A stretch of 64,000 nt of DNA, taken from positions 65,888-129,887 of the forward strand of contig SVMX01000008.1 of NCBI GenBank assembly GCA_015067175.1. Reading direction: 5' to 3'. The notes under the pieces are model-generated. The model saw nothing but the letters and a program-made list of their open reading frames with translations. It searched no databases and was not told the origin of the DNA. Origin of the DNA: Oscillospiraceae bacterium (GTDB taxonomy: Bacteria > Bacillota > Clostridia > Oscillospirales > Ruminococcaceae). A program made the position numbers and the translations under genes. Positions 54,212 to 62,477 of this stretch are shown here, one piece after another. How positions within the stretch are numbered: the stretch's first letter is position 1; every line of letters begins with the position of its first letter.

Positions 54212-54712
54212 TTAAATCTCATCTCCTAACAGTTTTTCAACGTCGAGGATAAGCTTTACGATATCGCCCGAGCGTATCATATACTGGATAAACGCGTTTA
54301 CGTTTACGGAATTGTTTTCGGGTGTTGCGGAGATATCGCCGGAGTGGATATCCTCAACATCTGCAACCCTGTCAACGATGATTCCGACAGTAACATCATC
54401 AAGTGAAAGTATGATGATGCAGGTCCTGCTTGTGTAGGGGATCTCTTCCTTGTCGAAGCGTGTGCGAATGTCGATTATCGGAACGACCTTGCTTCGAACG
54501 TTTATCATGCCCTTTATGTAAGGAGGTACATGAGGAACCTTTGTGATATGGGTCATTTCAATGATCTCGACAACGTTCTGAATTTCGATACCGTAGATCT
54601 GCTCACCGATATAGAAGGTCATTACCTTGCCAAGAATGTGGTTCTCGTTGGAGAGCTTTTTATCTCCGGACTGCTGCTTTGCAACAGCCTCTTTGATCAC
54701 ATCATATGTCAT
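54212..54712 (-). CDS. cheW: Chemotaxis coupling protein CheW
   Basis: Links receptors to CheA. A 166-residue CheW domain with FYIGEQIYGIEIQNVVEII and KGMINVRSKVVPIIDIR, preceded by a 28-residue leader. It lies 15 bases after cheA. Confidence 0.95.
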   Translation of the reverse strand: MTYDVIKEAVAKQQSGDKKLSNENHILGKVMTFYIGEQIYGIEIQNVVEIIEMTHITKVPHVPPYIKGMINVRSKVVPIIDIRTRFDKEEIPYTSRTCIIILSLDDVTVGIIVDRVADVEDIHSGDISATPENNSVNVNAFIQYMIRSGDIVKLILDVEKLLGDEI

Positions 54713-54727
54713 GTTATTGTCCTCCCT

Positions 54728-56836
54728 TTAACCGATAAGAGTATTTGTATCAACGATAAGCGAAATGCTGCCGTCGCCCATGATAGTACAGCCCGAAAGA
54801 CCTGCGCTCTTGATATTGTATCTGGAGAGATATTTCGGGAACGGCTTAACAACTACCTGCTGTTCTCCGATAAGCTTGTCGGCAAAGATGCACACGCTCT
54901 TGTTGTCGGTCTCTACCAGCAGCAGGATACCGTCTTCAAGGTCGGTGACCTTTGTTTCTATGCCGAATTTATCGTGCATTCTCAGGATAGGATAGCATAC
55001 GCCTCTTATCATGATCATCTCGTTGTTGTTTGTGTCGCGAACGATCTGGCTTGCTTCAACCTTGAAGCTCTCGCGGATCGTGGATATCGGCACTGTGAAT
55101 ACCATGCCGCCGCAGGTAACCTCCATGCCGTCGATGATAGCAAGAGTGAGCGGGATCTTGATAATGAAAGATGTTCCATGACCCTTCTTGCTGTCGATCG
55201 TAATAGAGCCGCCGCACTTTTCAACGTTAGCCTTAACAACGTCCATGCCAACGCCTCTGCCGCTGAACTCGGTAGCCTGCTCGTTTGTGGAGAAGCCGGG
55301 CAGGAGTATCATGTTTTGGATCTCCTTCTCGGTATACTCGCTCTCAGGCTTTGTAAGCAGACCCTGACGCTTTGCCTTTGATAATACCTTTTCGGGGTCG
55401 ATACCCTTACCATCATCAGAAACAGTGATGATAACCTCGCCCGAAGCGTTCTGTGCGATAAGCTTCAGCGTACCCTTTTCGGGCTTGCCTGCTTTTATTC
55501 TGTCCTGAACATTTTCTTCGATGCCGTGGTCCATACAGTTTCTTACAAGGTGCATCAGCGGATCCTGCAGGCTGTCCACGATGGACTTGTCCACCTCGGT
55601 ATCCTCACCCTCGATAAGGAAGTCAACTTCCTTGCCAAGCTTCTTGCGCATATCGCGAACGATACGGTTCATCTTCTGGAACACGCCTGCGAGCGGCACC
55701 ATTCTGATCGACATAACGGTATCTTGAAGCTCGCTTGTCAGCTTTCTGAGCTGTCTTGCGGCCTTGTTGAAGCTTTCAAGTTCCAGACCCTCAAGGTCGG
55801 GGTTGGAGATAACCATAGACTCGGTAGTGATGATCTCACCAACGATATCATGCAGTGCGTCCAGCTTTGCAAGGTTTACGCTGATAAGGTTCTGCTTCTG
55901 CATACCGCTTGCGGCCTGAGCCTTTTCAACGGCAGCCTGAGCTTTTTCGACAGCGCTTTGCTCTTTTGCGGCGGGCGATTCGACAGCAGCGGGAGCTGCA
56001 ATAGCGGCAGGTGCCTCTGCCTTAGGCTCGGGAGGAAGCTCCGCAGCGGGTGCTTCTTCTGCGGGAGCGGCAGCAGATACTATCTCGTAAGACTGAACAT
56101 TCAGTGCGCTTTCTATCTGTTTTAAAACAAAATCTACATTGTCGATAGGTGTGAATGTGATAACAAAGCCGTTTTCAACGATAAGCTTCGAAGAATCGGG
56201 ATTTGTTTCAACATCGGCGGGAGTAAACTCCAGGAAAGAGCATTCATCTCTTATAGTATTAATAAGGAGGAATGCACGCAGATTCTCCATCTGGCAGCCA
56301 TCCTCGAAGAACACCTTTACAGTGGTCTTGTTGGGGTCAGCGGAAGGAGCAGCTTCTGCTGCACTTTCTGCCGCGTGAGCAGCCGCACCGCTGTCAGCGG
56401 CGGGAGCCTCTGCAACGCCCATGAGAACATCTCTTGCCTTAAGAAGCTTGTCGATAAGCTCTGAAAAGTCTGTGCTCTCATATTCGCCGTCCTCATTATT
56501 CTGGATAGCCTCTATCTGAGCTTTATAAGAGTCGGATACCTGGAAAACGAGATCGTAAACAAAGCTTACGTCTGTAATAACATCGGGGTTCTCGCGTATA
56601 ACGAAGAACATATCCTCCGCCTTATGAGCAAGCACCGACAGATTATCGAAGCCCATCATTGCGGACGAGCCCTTAATAGTGTGCATTATACGGAAGATCT
56701 CCTTAATGTCCTCACTGTCGAAGCAATTTGCCTGTTCTGTTCTCAGCAGGATTTCATCAAGCTGCTCAAGGAGTGTGTTGGTCTCATAGAAGTACATGTC
56801 GAGCATAGCTTCCATGCCTGGTTCGATTCTTGCCAT
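54728..56836 (-). CDS. cheA: Chemotaxis histidine kinase CheA
   Basis: 702 residues: an Hpt domain with phospho-His H52 (MHTIKGSSAM), a P2-like middle part, an Ala/Pro/Glu-rich linker, dimerisation helices (LDALHDIVGEIITTESM), the ATPase (HLVRNCMDHGIE, VSDDGKGIDP, GRGVGMDVVKANVEKCGG) and a C-terminal CheW-like domain. The ATG at 56836 follows GGAAAGGAC; the longer reading is rejected. First gene of the che operon, divergent from the YlqG-like gene. No cheY or receptor gene is in the window. Confidence 0.96.
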   Translation of the reverse strand: MARIEPGMEAMLDMYFYETNTLLEQLDEILLRTEQANCFDSEDIKEIFRIMHTIKGSSAMMGFDNLSVLAHKAEDMFFVIRENPDVITDVSFVYDLVFQVSDSYKAQIEAIQNNEDGEYESTDFSELIDKLLKARDVLMGVAEAPAADSGAAAHAAESAAEAAPSADPNKTTVKVFFEDGCQMENLRAFLLINTIRDECSFLEFTPADVETNPDSSKLIVENGFVITFTPIDNVDFVLKQIESALNVQSYEIVSAAAPAEEAPAAELPPEPKAEAPAAIAAPAAVESPAAKEQSAVEKAQAAVEKAQAASGMQKQNLISVNLAKLDALHDIVGEIITTESMVISNPDLEGLELESFNKAARQLRKLTSELQDTVMSIRMVPLAGVFQKMNRIVRDMRKKLGKEVDFLIEGEDTEVDKSIVDSLQDPLMHLVRNCMDHGIEENVQDRIKAGKPEKGTLKLIAQNASGEVIITVSDDGKGIDPEKVLSKAKRQGLLTKPESEYTEKEIQNMILLPGFSTNEQATEFSGRGVGMDVVKANVEKCGGSITIDSKKGHGTSFIIKIPLTLAIIDGMEVTCGGMVFTVPISTIRESFKVEASQIVRDTNNNEMIMIRGVCYPILRMHDKFGIETKVTDLEDGILLLVETDNKSVCIFADKLIGEQQVVVKPFPKYLSRYNIKSAGLSGCTIMGDGSISLIVDTNTLIG

Positions 56837-56975
56837 AATAACAGTCCTTTCCGATGTGCTAGGCACAAATTCCATTATTTTGTTTTGCAATGCAAAAAAT
56901 TTTTAAAAAACACTTTATTATTCTGCGAATTTATGCTACAATAATAGCAGATATTATTGAGAGGGAGTGAAGCCC

Positions 56976-58934
56976 ATGGCACAAATACCGCAGATCAATA
57001 ACCCGATCACCGCCAAAAACTATAACTACAGCTCTCGTCCGATGGACGAAAATACAGAGCCGTTTGACATTGTCAAGCTGACAGGCGTCGGCGGAGCGGG
57101 CGGCGGTTCCGATGCGGGAGCGCGCAGCCGTCTTGAAATGGGCAACCGAGAGCTTATTCCGCTGTCGGTACAGGTCGCCAAGGACCCAACTCTTGCAGTT
57201 GAAACTCTTAAAGACCTGCTTAATGTTGAGGTTTTAAATCAAGCCCTTATAACAGGTCACACCGAGCTTTACGGTAAGCTTGAGGATCTTGCGAAGAACC
57301 TTTACGTTACTCCCGAGCAGTTGGTGCAGGAGATACAGAACCAAGAGCAGCAGAACACGATGTTCAGCGGTCATGAGTTCTATGACGTTCTGCGTGAGGT
57401 CGCTAAGACCACCACAGACCCTTCCACCAAGGAGATAATAGGTAATCTTCTGAAGTCGCTGAACTTCGCTCAGAACAAGAACGAGATACTCGGTGCGCTT
57501 CGTGCCAACATGAAGTTTTTGTCGGAATATTTTTCTCCCAACGAAAAGCTCTCCGCAAGGCTGATGAATCTTTCTCAGCAGTGGGGCGCGGACGATTCAC
57601 AGAAGTATTTCGATATGCTGAAAGGCGAAACGCTCGCCGTCCTTAAAGACGTAAGCGGAAGCCTGCTCAACGACGACAAGACTCAGATGCTTATACCGCT
57701 GATCGTACATAATCTTTCGAAGTACAACAACAGCCCGTATATGTGCAAAGAGTATTTCAATCTGCTTATGTCGCAGATATCCTCGGGTACTTTGAGAGAG
57801 TCGCTGAAAAACTCTTTCCAGCGTCTTTACTCAGCACTTTTTACAAAGCAAGATGTAAGTAAGCCGAGTGCAGATGCGTCTTTAGATAATTATACTACAA
57901 ATCTTTCACAAAATCAACCACTAACGGGCAATTTGACAGGGAAAAATTCAAATTTTGTTGGTTCTGGCGAAGATATTCAGCAGATTGTTGAATCCTCGGC
58001 GTCAGATTTTGGCGAAAATGCCCAAGCTGATGGAGAGGAAGCTTTGACGGGCTACCATAAGTTCCTGTTTGAAAGCATGAGTGAAAAGAGCTTCATGCCA
58101 CTTTTAAAGCACAGTGGCTATAATATCGAGTCTATGCTTGCCGCATACAGCAGAGGAAAAGTGAGCGGTATGCAGACGCTTCAAAAGATGGTTGAGGGAC
58201 TTTTTGTTCATGATGAAACAGGCGAGCAGGCGAAGCTGTTTGCGGCTGACTTCTCAAAGCTGAACACGGTTCAGGAGGTTATCGACAAGCTTAACGAGAT
58301 GCTTCGTGCGATGCCTGATATTCCTGTAAGAGAAAGGCTTTACGGCGCGTTTGTTGATGTTATCGAGCAGATGGCGATAAGAAACGAGATGCCGCAGCAC
58401 GGCGTGCGTCCGCCTGTAAGCTCCACGCTGGACTGCCTCACGGAGTTTATTCAGGAGAACATAAATCACCCTGCGCTGAAGTCGCTTGACAGTTTCAACG
58501 CGACAAATCTTCTGCAAAGCCTGCTGAATGCGCCGGGAGTATTCACGCCGCTTGCGCATTATGTGCTGCCGCTTGATGTAAACGGCACAAAGGCATTCGG
58601 AGAGCTTTGGGTAGACAATGACGAGAACAATCCCAACAACACACCCGGAACGCAGAGAAACTATCACTTGTTTTTAACGTTTGATGTTGAAAGTATAGGC
58701 AGATTCGAGCTGGATATGTATGCTCTCGGCGACGAGGTAAATCTTGCGCTGCTTTATCCGCCGCGCTTTGAAAAAGAGATAGACCCCATGAAAGAGCGTA
58801 TAAACAAGGTTATTAGAGGTATCGGCTACAGCGCGCGCGCCTTTGAAACGGCGCCGCTGAAAGCTCCGCACAATCTTACCGAGATATTCCCGAAGATAAT
58901 GGATAAGCGCACGACGCTTAACACAAGAGTATAA
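56976..58934 (+). CDS. Large FliK-C-terminus-like protein (YlqG-like)
   Basis: 652 residues, mostly predicted helical, with no signal peptide. A low-complexity Ser/Asn/Gln patch lies around 300-345. The last 100 residues (FLTFDVESIGRFELDMYALG, EIDPMKERINKVIRGIGY) have the pattern of FliK C-terminal domains. It is followed 12 bases later by a free FlhB-C-domain gene, the same pair as ylqG-ylqH in Bacillus, where the function is poorly known. The ATG lies 8 bases after GAGGGAG; a GTG three codons earlier is less likely. A role with flagellar secretion is inferred. Confidence 0.65.
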   Translation: MAQIPQINNPITAKNYNYSSRPMDENTEPFDIVKLTGVGGAGGGSDAGARSRLEMGNRELIPLSVQVAKDPTLAVETLKDLLNVEVLNQALITGHTELYGKLEDLAKNLYVTPEQLVQEIQNQEQQNTMFSGHEFYDVLREVAKTTTDPSTKEIIGNLLKSLNFAQNKNEILGALRANMKFLSEYFSPNEKLSARLMNLSQQWGADDSQKYFDMLKGETLAVLKDVSGSLLNDDKTQMLIPLIVHNLSKYNNSPYMCKEYFNLLMSQISSGTLRESLKNSFQRLYSALFTKQDVSKPSADASLDNYTTNLSQNQPLTGNLTGKNSNFVGSGEDIQQIVESSASDFGENAQADGEEALTGYHKFLFESMSEKSFMPLLKHSGYNIESMLAAYSRGKVSGMQTLQKMVEGLFVHDETGEQAKLFAADFSKLNTVQEVIDKLNEMLRAMPDIPVRERLYGAFVDVIEQMAIRNEMPQHGVRPPVSSTLDCLTEFIQENINHPALKSLDSFNATNLLQSLLNAPGVFTPLAHYVLPLDVNGTKAFGELWVDNDENNPNNTPGTQRNYHLFLTFDVESIGRFELDMYALGDEVNLALLYPPRFEKEIDPMKERINKVIRGIGYSARAFETAPLKAPHNLTEIFPKIMDKRTTLNTRV

Positions 58935-58946
58935 AGGAGGGCCACG

Positions 58947-59258
58947 ATGCAGAGCAAACATCCCAAGCCGCCCGCAAACAACAAAAGAATGTACGGGCAG
59001 AATGCCGCGGTCGCACTTAAATACAATCCCGATATGAACTATGCGCCTGTTGTGGTTGCGTCGGGTCTTGGCGAGCTTGCACAGAGAATAGTCAATATCG
59101 CAGACGAATCGGGCGTTCCCATTTATCGCGATGACAGCATCGCAGCACTGCTTGTAATGCTGAATGCGGGCGAAACTATCCCGAAAGAGCTGTATCAGAT
59201 AGTTGCGGCGATATATGCCGAGGTGGTATATACAGCCAATGATATGCGAAAAAAATAA
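58947..59258 (+). CDS. Free-standing FlhB C-terminal-domain protein (YlqH/FhlB)
   Basis: 103 residues matching only the cytoplasmic C-terminal part of FlhB, after its cleavage site: AVALKYNPDM, APVVVASGLGELAQRIVNIA, VPIYRDD and ETIPKELYQIVAAIYAEVV. There is no NPTH cleavage motif and no membrane part. In Salmonella such a fragment (FhlB) can replace the cleaved domain of FlhB in export switching. AAGGAGG stands before the ATG. Confidence 0.88.
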   Translation: MQSKHPKPPANNKRMYGQNAAVALKYNPDMNYAPVVVASGLGELAQRIVNIADESGVPIYRDDSIAALLVMLNAGETIPKELYQIVAAIYAEVVYTANDMRKK

Positions 59259-59292
59259 CGCGTATCTTGCATTGGCTTCGGTGCAGAATAAG

Positions 59293-59328
59293 AAAGGACG
59301 CAGGAGTTGTTCCGTGCGTCCTTTTTTT
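59293..59328 (+). terminator. Terminator after the FlhB-like gene
   Basis: The stem GGACGCA/TGCGTCC, flanked by AAA and seven T, lies 35 bases past the stop. Confidence 0.85.
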
Positions 59329-59343
59329 GAGAAAGGATAACTT

Positions 59344-59502
59344 ATGGATAAGCACCCTTCCAATGAAAAAATACAGCGTATAAACAAAAAGCTTCAAGGC
59401 TTTATGGCGGCATCATCAGTCGAGACCGACCCGCAGGGTATGTACACGGGAGTTCCCGCAGACCCTTACGAAAAGCCTGTTCAGGACGCAGACGATCTGT
59501 AA
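59344..59502 (+). CDS. Small 52-residue protein
   Basis: A short open frame from an ATG preceded by GAGAAAGGATAA. The product starts MDKHPSNEKIQRINKKLQGF, has an ETDPQGMYTGVP segment and ends EKPVQDADDL. Codon choice looks like its neighbours, and the Pro/Asp-rich end reads like a conserved small clostridial protein, though I cannot name it. It follows the FlhB-like terminator and is itself followed by a hairpin terminator. Soluble, function unknown. Confidence 0.6.
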   Translation: MDKHPSNEKIQRINKKLQGFMAASSVETDPQGMYTGVPADPYEKPVQDADDL

Positions 59503-59510
59503 AACACAAA

Positions 59511-59536
59511 AGCCTGAGAGGGTATCCTCTCAGGCT
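59511..59536 (+). terminator. Hairpin copy 1 (terminator of the small gene)
   Basis: A 26-base hairpin with an 11-bp stem (AGCCTGAGAGG/CCTCTCAGGCT) and a 4-base loop, preceded by an A run. An identical copy lies 285 bases downstream. Confidence 0.65.
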
Positions 59537-59795
59537 GAGACCGTCGAAAAAGTCCCGTTGGGACAAGTTTTCCTCGTCGAAGCTTTTGTGGCGGCGTCCA
59601 TGCCGCCTTTTGGCTTCGACTTTGCGACATCCATGTCGCCGCCGAAACATCCGCACTGCCCGCGTCATAGCCGAGCACGCGCTCGGTTAGTACAGTTGTG
59701 CGGATAGAAGTGTTTTTTGACCGAAGTGAATTCGGTCAAAAAAGTTATCAAAAATGCCCGCTTCGCGGGCATAAACTTAGTTTTTCGACAAGCTG
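59537..59795. mobile_element. Hairpin-chain element between two identical terminator copies
   Basis: 259 bases without a credible gene. The ends are inversely related (GTCGAAAAA near 59543 and TTTTTCGAC near 59780). Inside are hairpins at 59552-59564, 59576-59620 (nested), 59624-59639, 59713-59743 (perfect 13 bp) and 59756-59770. It sits exactly between two copies of the same 26-base hairpin, as expected if an insertion duplicated its target or a repeat unit was amplified. Confidence 0.5.
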
Positions 59796-59821
59796 AGCCT
59801 GAGAGGGTATCCTCTCAGGCT
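59796..59821 (+). repeat. Hairpin copy 2
   Basis: Identical over 26 bases to the hairpin at 59511-59536; followed by TTAAATG rather than a T run. Confidence 0.85.
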
Positions 59822-59839
59822 TAAATGTCGTAAAGCACC

Positions 59840-59869
59840 TTGATTTCATGGCAATGAATATGCTATAAT
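59840..59869 (+). promoter_or_regulatory. Promoter of the DIP1984-family gene
   Basis: TTGATT (59840-59845), 18 bases, then TATAAT (59864-59869) lie about 40 bases before the start. Confidence 0.65.
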
Positions 59870-59910
59870 TAGCTTAGCGTAAAAATTATTTTTTTAAAGG
59901 AGGAATTGCC

Positions 59911-60360
59911 ATGAAGCTTGCGGAAGCTTTGCAGGAGCGTGCCGATCTTAAAAAGAATATCGAGCAGCTTAAATACAGACTTGTGACAAATATGCTGGTA
60001 CAGGAGGGCGAAAAGCCTGCCGAAGATCCTCAGGAGCTGATGAAGCAGTTCGACGGCTGCGTTTCCCGTATGGGAGAGCTGGTTACTTTGATAAACCACA
60101 AAAACGGCAGTACATTTGTAGACGGCGAAAGCCTTACCTCTATGATATCTCGCAGGGATTCGCTTATTCGCCGTATAGACGCTTATCGTGATATGGTGAA
60201 CTCGGCCAGCAGGGCGGCAATGCGCGCTACTCGCTCGGAGATAAAGATATTCAGCACGATCGATGTAAGGGCGCTTCAAAAGCAGATCGATGATCTGTCG
60301 AAGCAGCTTCGAGAGCTGGACAATAAGATCCAGATGACTAACTGGACGACTGACATTTGA
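59911..60360 (+). CDS. DIP1984-family helical protein
   Basis: 149 residues, nearly all helical: MKLAEALQERADLKKNIEQL at the start, LINHKNGSTFVDGESLTSMI in the middle, and a coiled C-terminal end (KQIDDLSKQLRELDNKIQ). This is the DIP1984/septicolysin-like family of small cytoplasmic proteins with no settled function. AAAGGAGG precedes the ATG. Monocistronic with its own promoter. Confidence 0.8.
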   Translation: MKLAEALQERADLKKNIEQLKYRLVTNMLVQEGEKPAEDPQELMKQFDGCVSRMGELVTLINHKNGSTFVDGESLTSMISRRDSLIRRIDAYRDMVNSASRAAMRATRSEIKIFSTIDVRALQKQIDDLSKQLRELDNKIQMTNWTTDI

Positions 60361-60692
60361 GGTAACACCGCACGATCTTTGTTGGTATTACCTTGATTTT
60401 CGGACAGCGGTAGCGATATGGGCGAATGTTATCTCGGCAACTGAGAATGAGTTGCAAAAATCATTTCTTATGATTTAATGTATAGGCTTTGGGGCAGGTC
60501 ACCATAAATGGACATCGTTATGCCCGAATAAGTAACTTTATACAGACAACAATTGATCTTTTACTACCTGACATTGACATAGAGCGAGGGCGGGAACGGG
60601 GTTTTCCGAAAATAACAAGAGGCACACCTTTTTCGGGTGTGCCTCGTTTTTTAGGTCGAATTTTTGTGCTGAAAGCTTTATGCGTTTTTGCG
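60361..60692. other. Gene-free region ending in a strong terminator
   Basis: A small hairpin (AGGTAA...TTACCT type) follows the DIP1984 stop. Then come about 200 bases with no convincing gene, then a terminator at 60619-60652. The distance suggests a long 3' end or a separate small transcript. Confidence 0.4.
60619..60652 (+). terminator. Rho-independent terminator
   Basis: A perfect 10-bp GC-rich stem (60619-60628 with 60636-60645) with a 7-base loop, then G and six T. Confidence 0.85.
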
Positions 60693-61169
60693 TCAATCAG
60701 CCTTGTGAGCCTTGCAGGAAAACTCGTCAACGGTAAGCTTCAGAATGGCAACGTTGTTCAGCATCTGCTCGCTGTACTTGTGCTCTCTGCCGCTCTTGTC
60801 GTACTTATCCATTATGGAGTTGAGCCCTGTGAGCTTTTCAATGCCGTTGATGATATCAACTGTGCCTCTGCCTGTGATACATTCGTAAGAGGCACTGAAA
60901 TTGCACGCAATATCGCCGGGAATTATCTCGCCCATTTTGTCTATCTCGAATGCGGCGTTGTTGTTTGCTTTCAGCAGGTCTATCTTTTTGCCCTGAACTG
61001 CGCTGTGGAAGTACAGCTCAAGATTGCCGCCCTCCAGCGTATATCCGAAGAACATGGGTATGATGTACGGCGAATCCCCGTCTACCAGAGCGATTCGGCA
61101 GACCATAGCTTCGTTCAGGATACGCTCTATCTCTGCGATGTCTTTTATTTCTTTTTCTGCTCTTCTCAT
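60693..61169 (-). CDS. Nim-type pyridoxamine-phosphate-oxidase-like flavoprotein
   Basis: 158 residues of the split-barrel FMN-binding family: ILNEAMVCRIALVDGDSPYI, PMFFGY, LYFHSAVQGKKIDLLKANN and FEID, with a late conserved Cys. Relatives include NimA nitroimidazole reductases, but most members are general flavin or heme binders, so resistance should not be assumed. AAAGGAG precedes the ATG. Confidence 0.88.
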   Translation of the reverse strand: MRRAEKEIKDIAEIERILNEAMVCRIALVDGDSPYIIPMFFGYTLEGGNLELYFHSAVQGKKIDLLKANNNAAFEIDKMGEIIPGDIACNFSASYECITGRGTVDIINGIEKLTGLNSIMDKYDKSGREHKYSEQMLNNVAILKLTVDEFSCKAHKAD

Positions 61170-61230
61170 GATATTTCTCCTTTCGTCGGCGCATTCTGTT
61201 TATATATTGCGTCGAATTTTGTCTACACAT

Positions 61231-61266
61231 AAAATAAGCACCCGCCTGCGACAATGCGAGCGGGTG
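61231..61266 (-). terminator. rpsT terminator
   Basis: A 7-bp stem CACCCGC/GCGGGTG with a 14-base loop lies 20 bases after the rpsT stop, followed on the minus strand by CTTATTTTAT. Confidence 0.6.
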
Positions 61267-61285
61267 AACGTTCCATAATAGGAAA

Positions 61286-61531
61286 TTAAGCGGATGCGTT
61301 AGCCTTCTTTGCAAGCTGGCTCTTGAGGCGGGCAGCCTTATTCTTGTGGATAAGACCCTTACCTGCAGCCTTGTCTACGCTTACAACAGCGGTCTTAACA
61401 GCAGCAGCGTCAGCGCCCTCTGCGTGTGCCTTCTTCAGAACGGTCTTGAGTCTGGACTTGGCAGCCTTGTTAGCCTCTGTTCTCTGCTTAGCAATGAGAA
61501 CTCTCTTCTTAGCGGATTTAATATTCGGCAT
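61286..61531 (-). CDS. rpsT: 30S ribosomal protein S20
   Basis: 81 residues, Lys/Ala-rich, with the family start MPNIKSAKKRVLIAKQRTEA and a GLIHKNKAARLKSQL end. CGGAGGT precedes the ATG. Divergent from gpr, the same pair as in Bacillus. Confidence 0.98.
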   Translation of the reverse strand: MPNIKSAKKRVLIAKQRTEANKAAKSRLKTVLKKAHAEGADAAAVKTAVVSVDKAAGKGLIHKNKAARLKSQLAKKANASA

Positions 61532-61677
61532 TATGATTCACCTCCGTATCGTAATTACGAGCAAATTATTCTGTATTTTTACGCTGATCATGGGAAATCT
61601 ATCTATATTCACCAAAAAGATCGCCGTAAAGGTTAAAATTTTGTAAGCTCGGTTTATTTTTTCTCATAATACACTTA

Positions 61678-61706
61678 ATTATAGCACATCTTAAAATAAA
61701 TTGCAA
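61678..61706 (-). promoter_or_regulatory. rpsT promoter
   Basis: On the minus strand TTGCAA (61706-61701), 17 bases, then TATAAT (61683-61678). The leader to the rpsT start is about 140 bases. Confidence 0.7.
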
Positions 61707-61748
61707 TAGTTTTTTAATAATTTTTTAAAAAAAGTAAGGGGGAATACC

Positions 61749-62477
61749 ATGTACAGAACAGGACTTGCATTTGAGGCGGCGGAGCTTTCTGCGAATGGCG
61801 GCGGAACGACCATAAAGCGCAGGCGCTTTGGGAATGTAAAGATTTGCGATGTGAAAGTCAGTGCGGCAGATGCTGAGAACATTGGAAAAGCTGCAGGGCG
61901 CTATATTACTATAGAGGGCAGGCCCACAGAACACGCGGCGGCGTGGTTGCTTCAGAAAGCGCTTGAACAGCTTATTCCCCGCAAAGGACTTATTCTGGCG
62001 GCGGGTCTTGGAAACCCTGATATTGCTCATGACAGCCTTGGGGCGAGGAGCGTGCGGCTTTTGTCGTGCGGCGCAGGCCGCAGAAGCCTTGCCGCGATAG
62101 AAACGGACGTTTCTGCAAACACAGGAATAGACACGGCGCTGATGGTAAAAGCGGTCGCACGCGAAATGAAAGCCTCCTGTGTGCTAGCGATAGACGCTCT
62201 CGCCTGCAAAGATCCTCTTCGCATCGGTGCGACTGTTCAGATAACTGATACGGGAATACAGCCGGGTTCGGGCGTTTCGTCCGGAACGGCGGCGCTCACG
62301 AGTGAATTTGTCGGTATCCCTGTTGTGGCGGTTGGTGTGCCGATGGTAAGTCAGCTAAGCGGTCTGACGAGCGATATGCGGCACAAGGAATATCTGATAT
62401 CCCATGCAAATGAGGAGCGGCTGACAGCACAGTGGTCGGAGGTTATCGCGGCGGCGGTGAACGGGCTTATTGTTTGA
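61749..62477 (+). CDS. gpr: Short GPR-type germination protease
   Basis: The spore protease that degrades small acid-soluble proteins at germination. Family segments are present: GRYITIEGRP, AAGLGNPDIAHDSLGARSV, and IDALACKDPLRIGATVQITD followed by TGIQPGSGV. At 242 residues it is far shorter than the enzyme of Bacillus (about 370 as I recall): the N-terminal propeptide and much of the C-terminal half are missing. It is divergent from rpsT as in Bacillus. It may be a compact active form or a decaying one; the conserved core looks intact. Confidence 0.85.
   Translation: MYRTGLAFEAAELSANGGGTTIKRRRFGNVKICDVKVSAADAENIGKAAGRYITIEGRPTEHAAAWLLQKALEQLIPRKGLILAAGLGNPDIAHDSLGARSVRLLSCGAGRRSLAAIETDVSANTGIDTALMVKAVAREMKASCVLAIDALACKDPLRIGATVQITDTGIQPGSGVSSGTAALTSEFVGIPVVAVGVPMVSQLSGLTSDMRHKEYLISHANEERLTAQWSEVIAAAVNGLIV

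Noticed and set aside
60489-61232. Open frame of 247 codons on the plus strand
   Set aside because: It lies mostly antisense to the Nim-type flavoprotein gene, runs through a strong terminator hairpin, and its product has no domain pattern.
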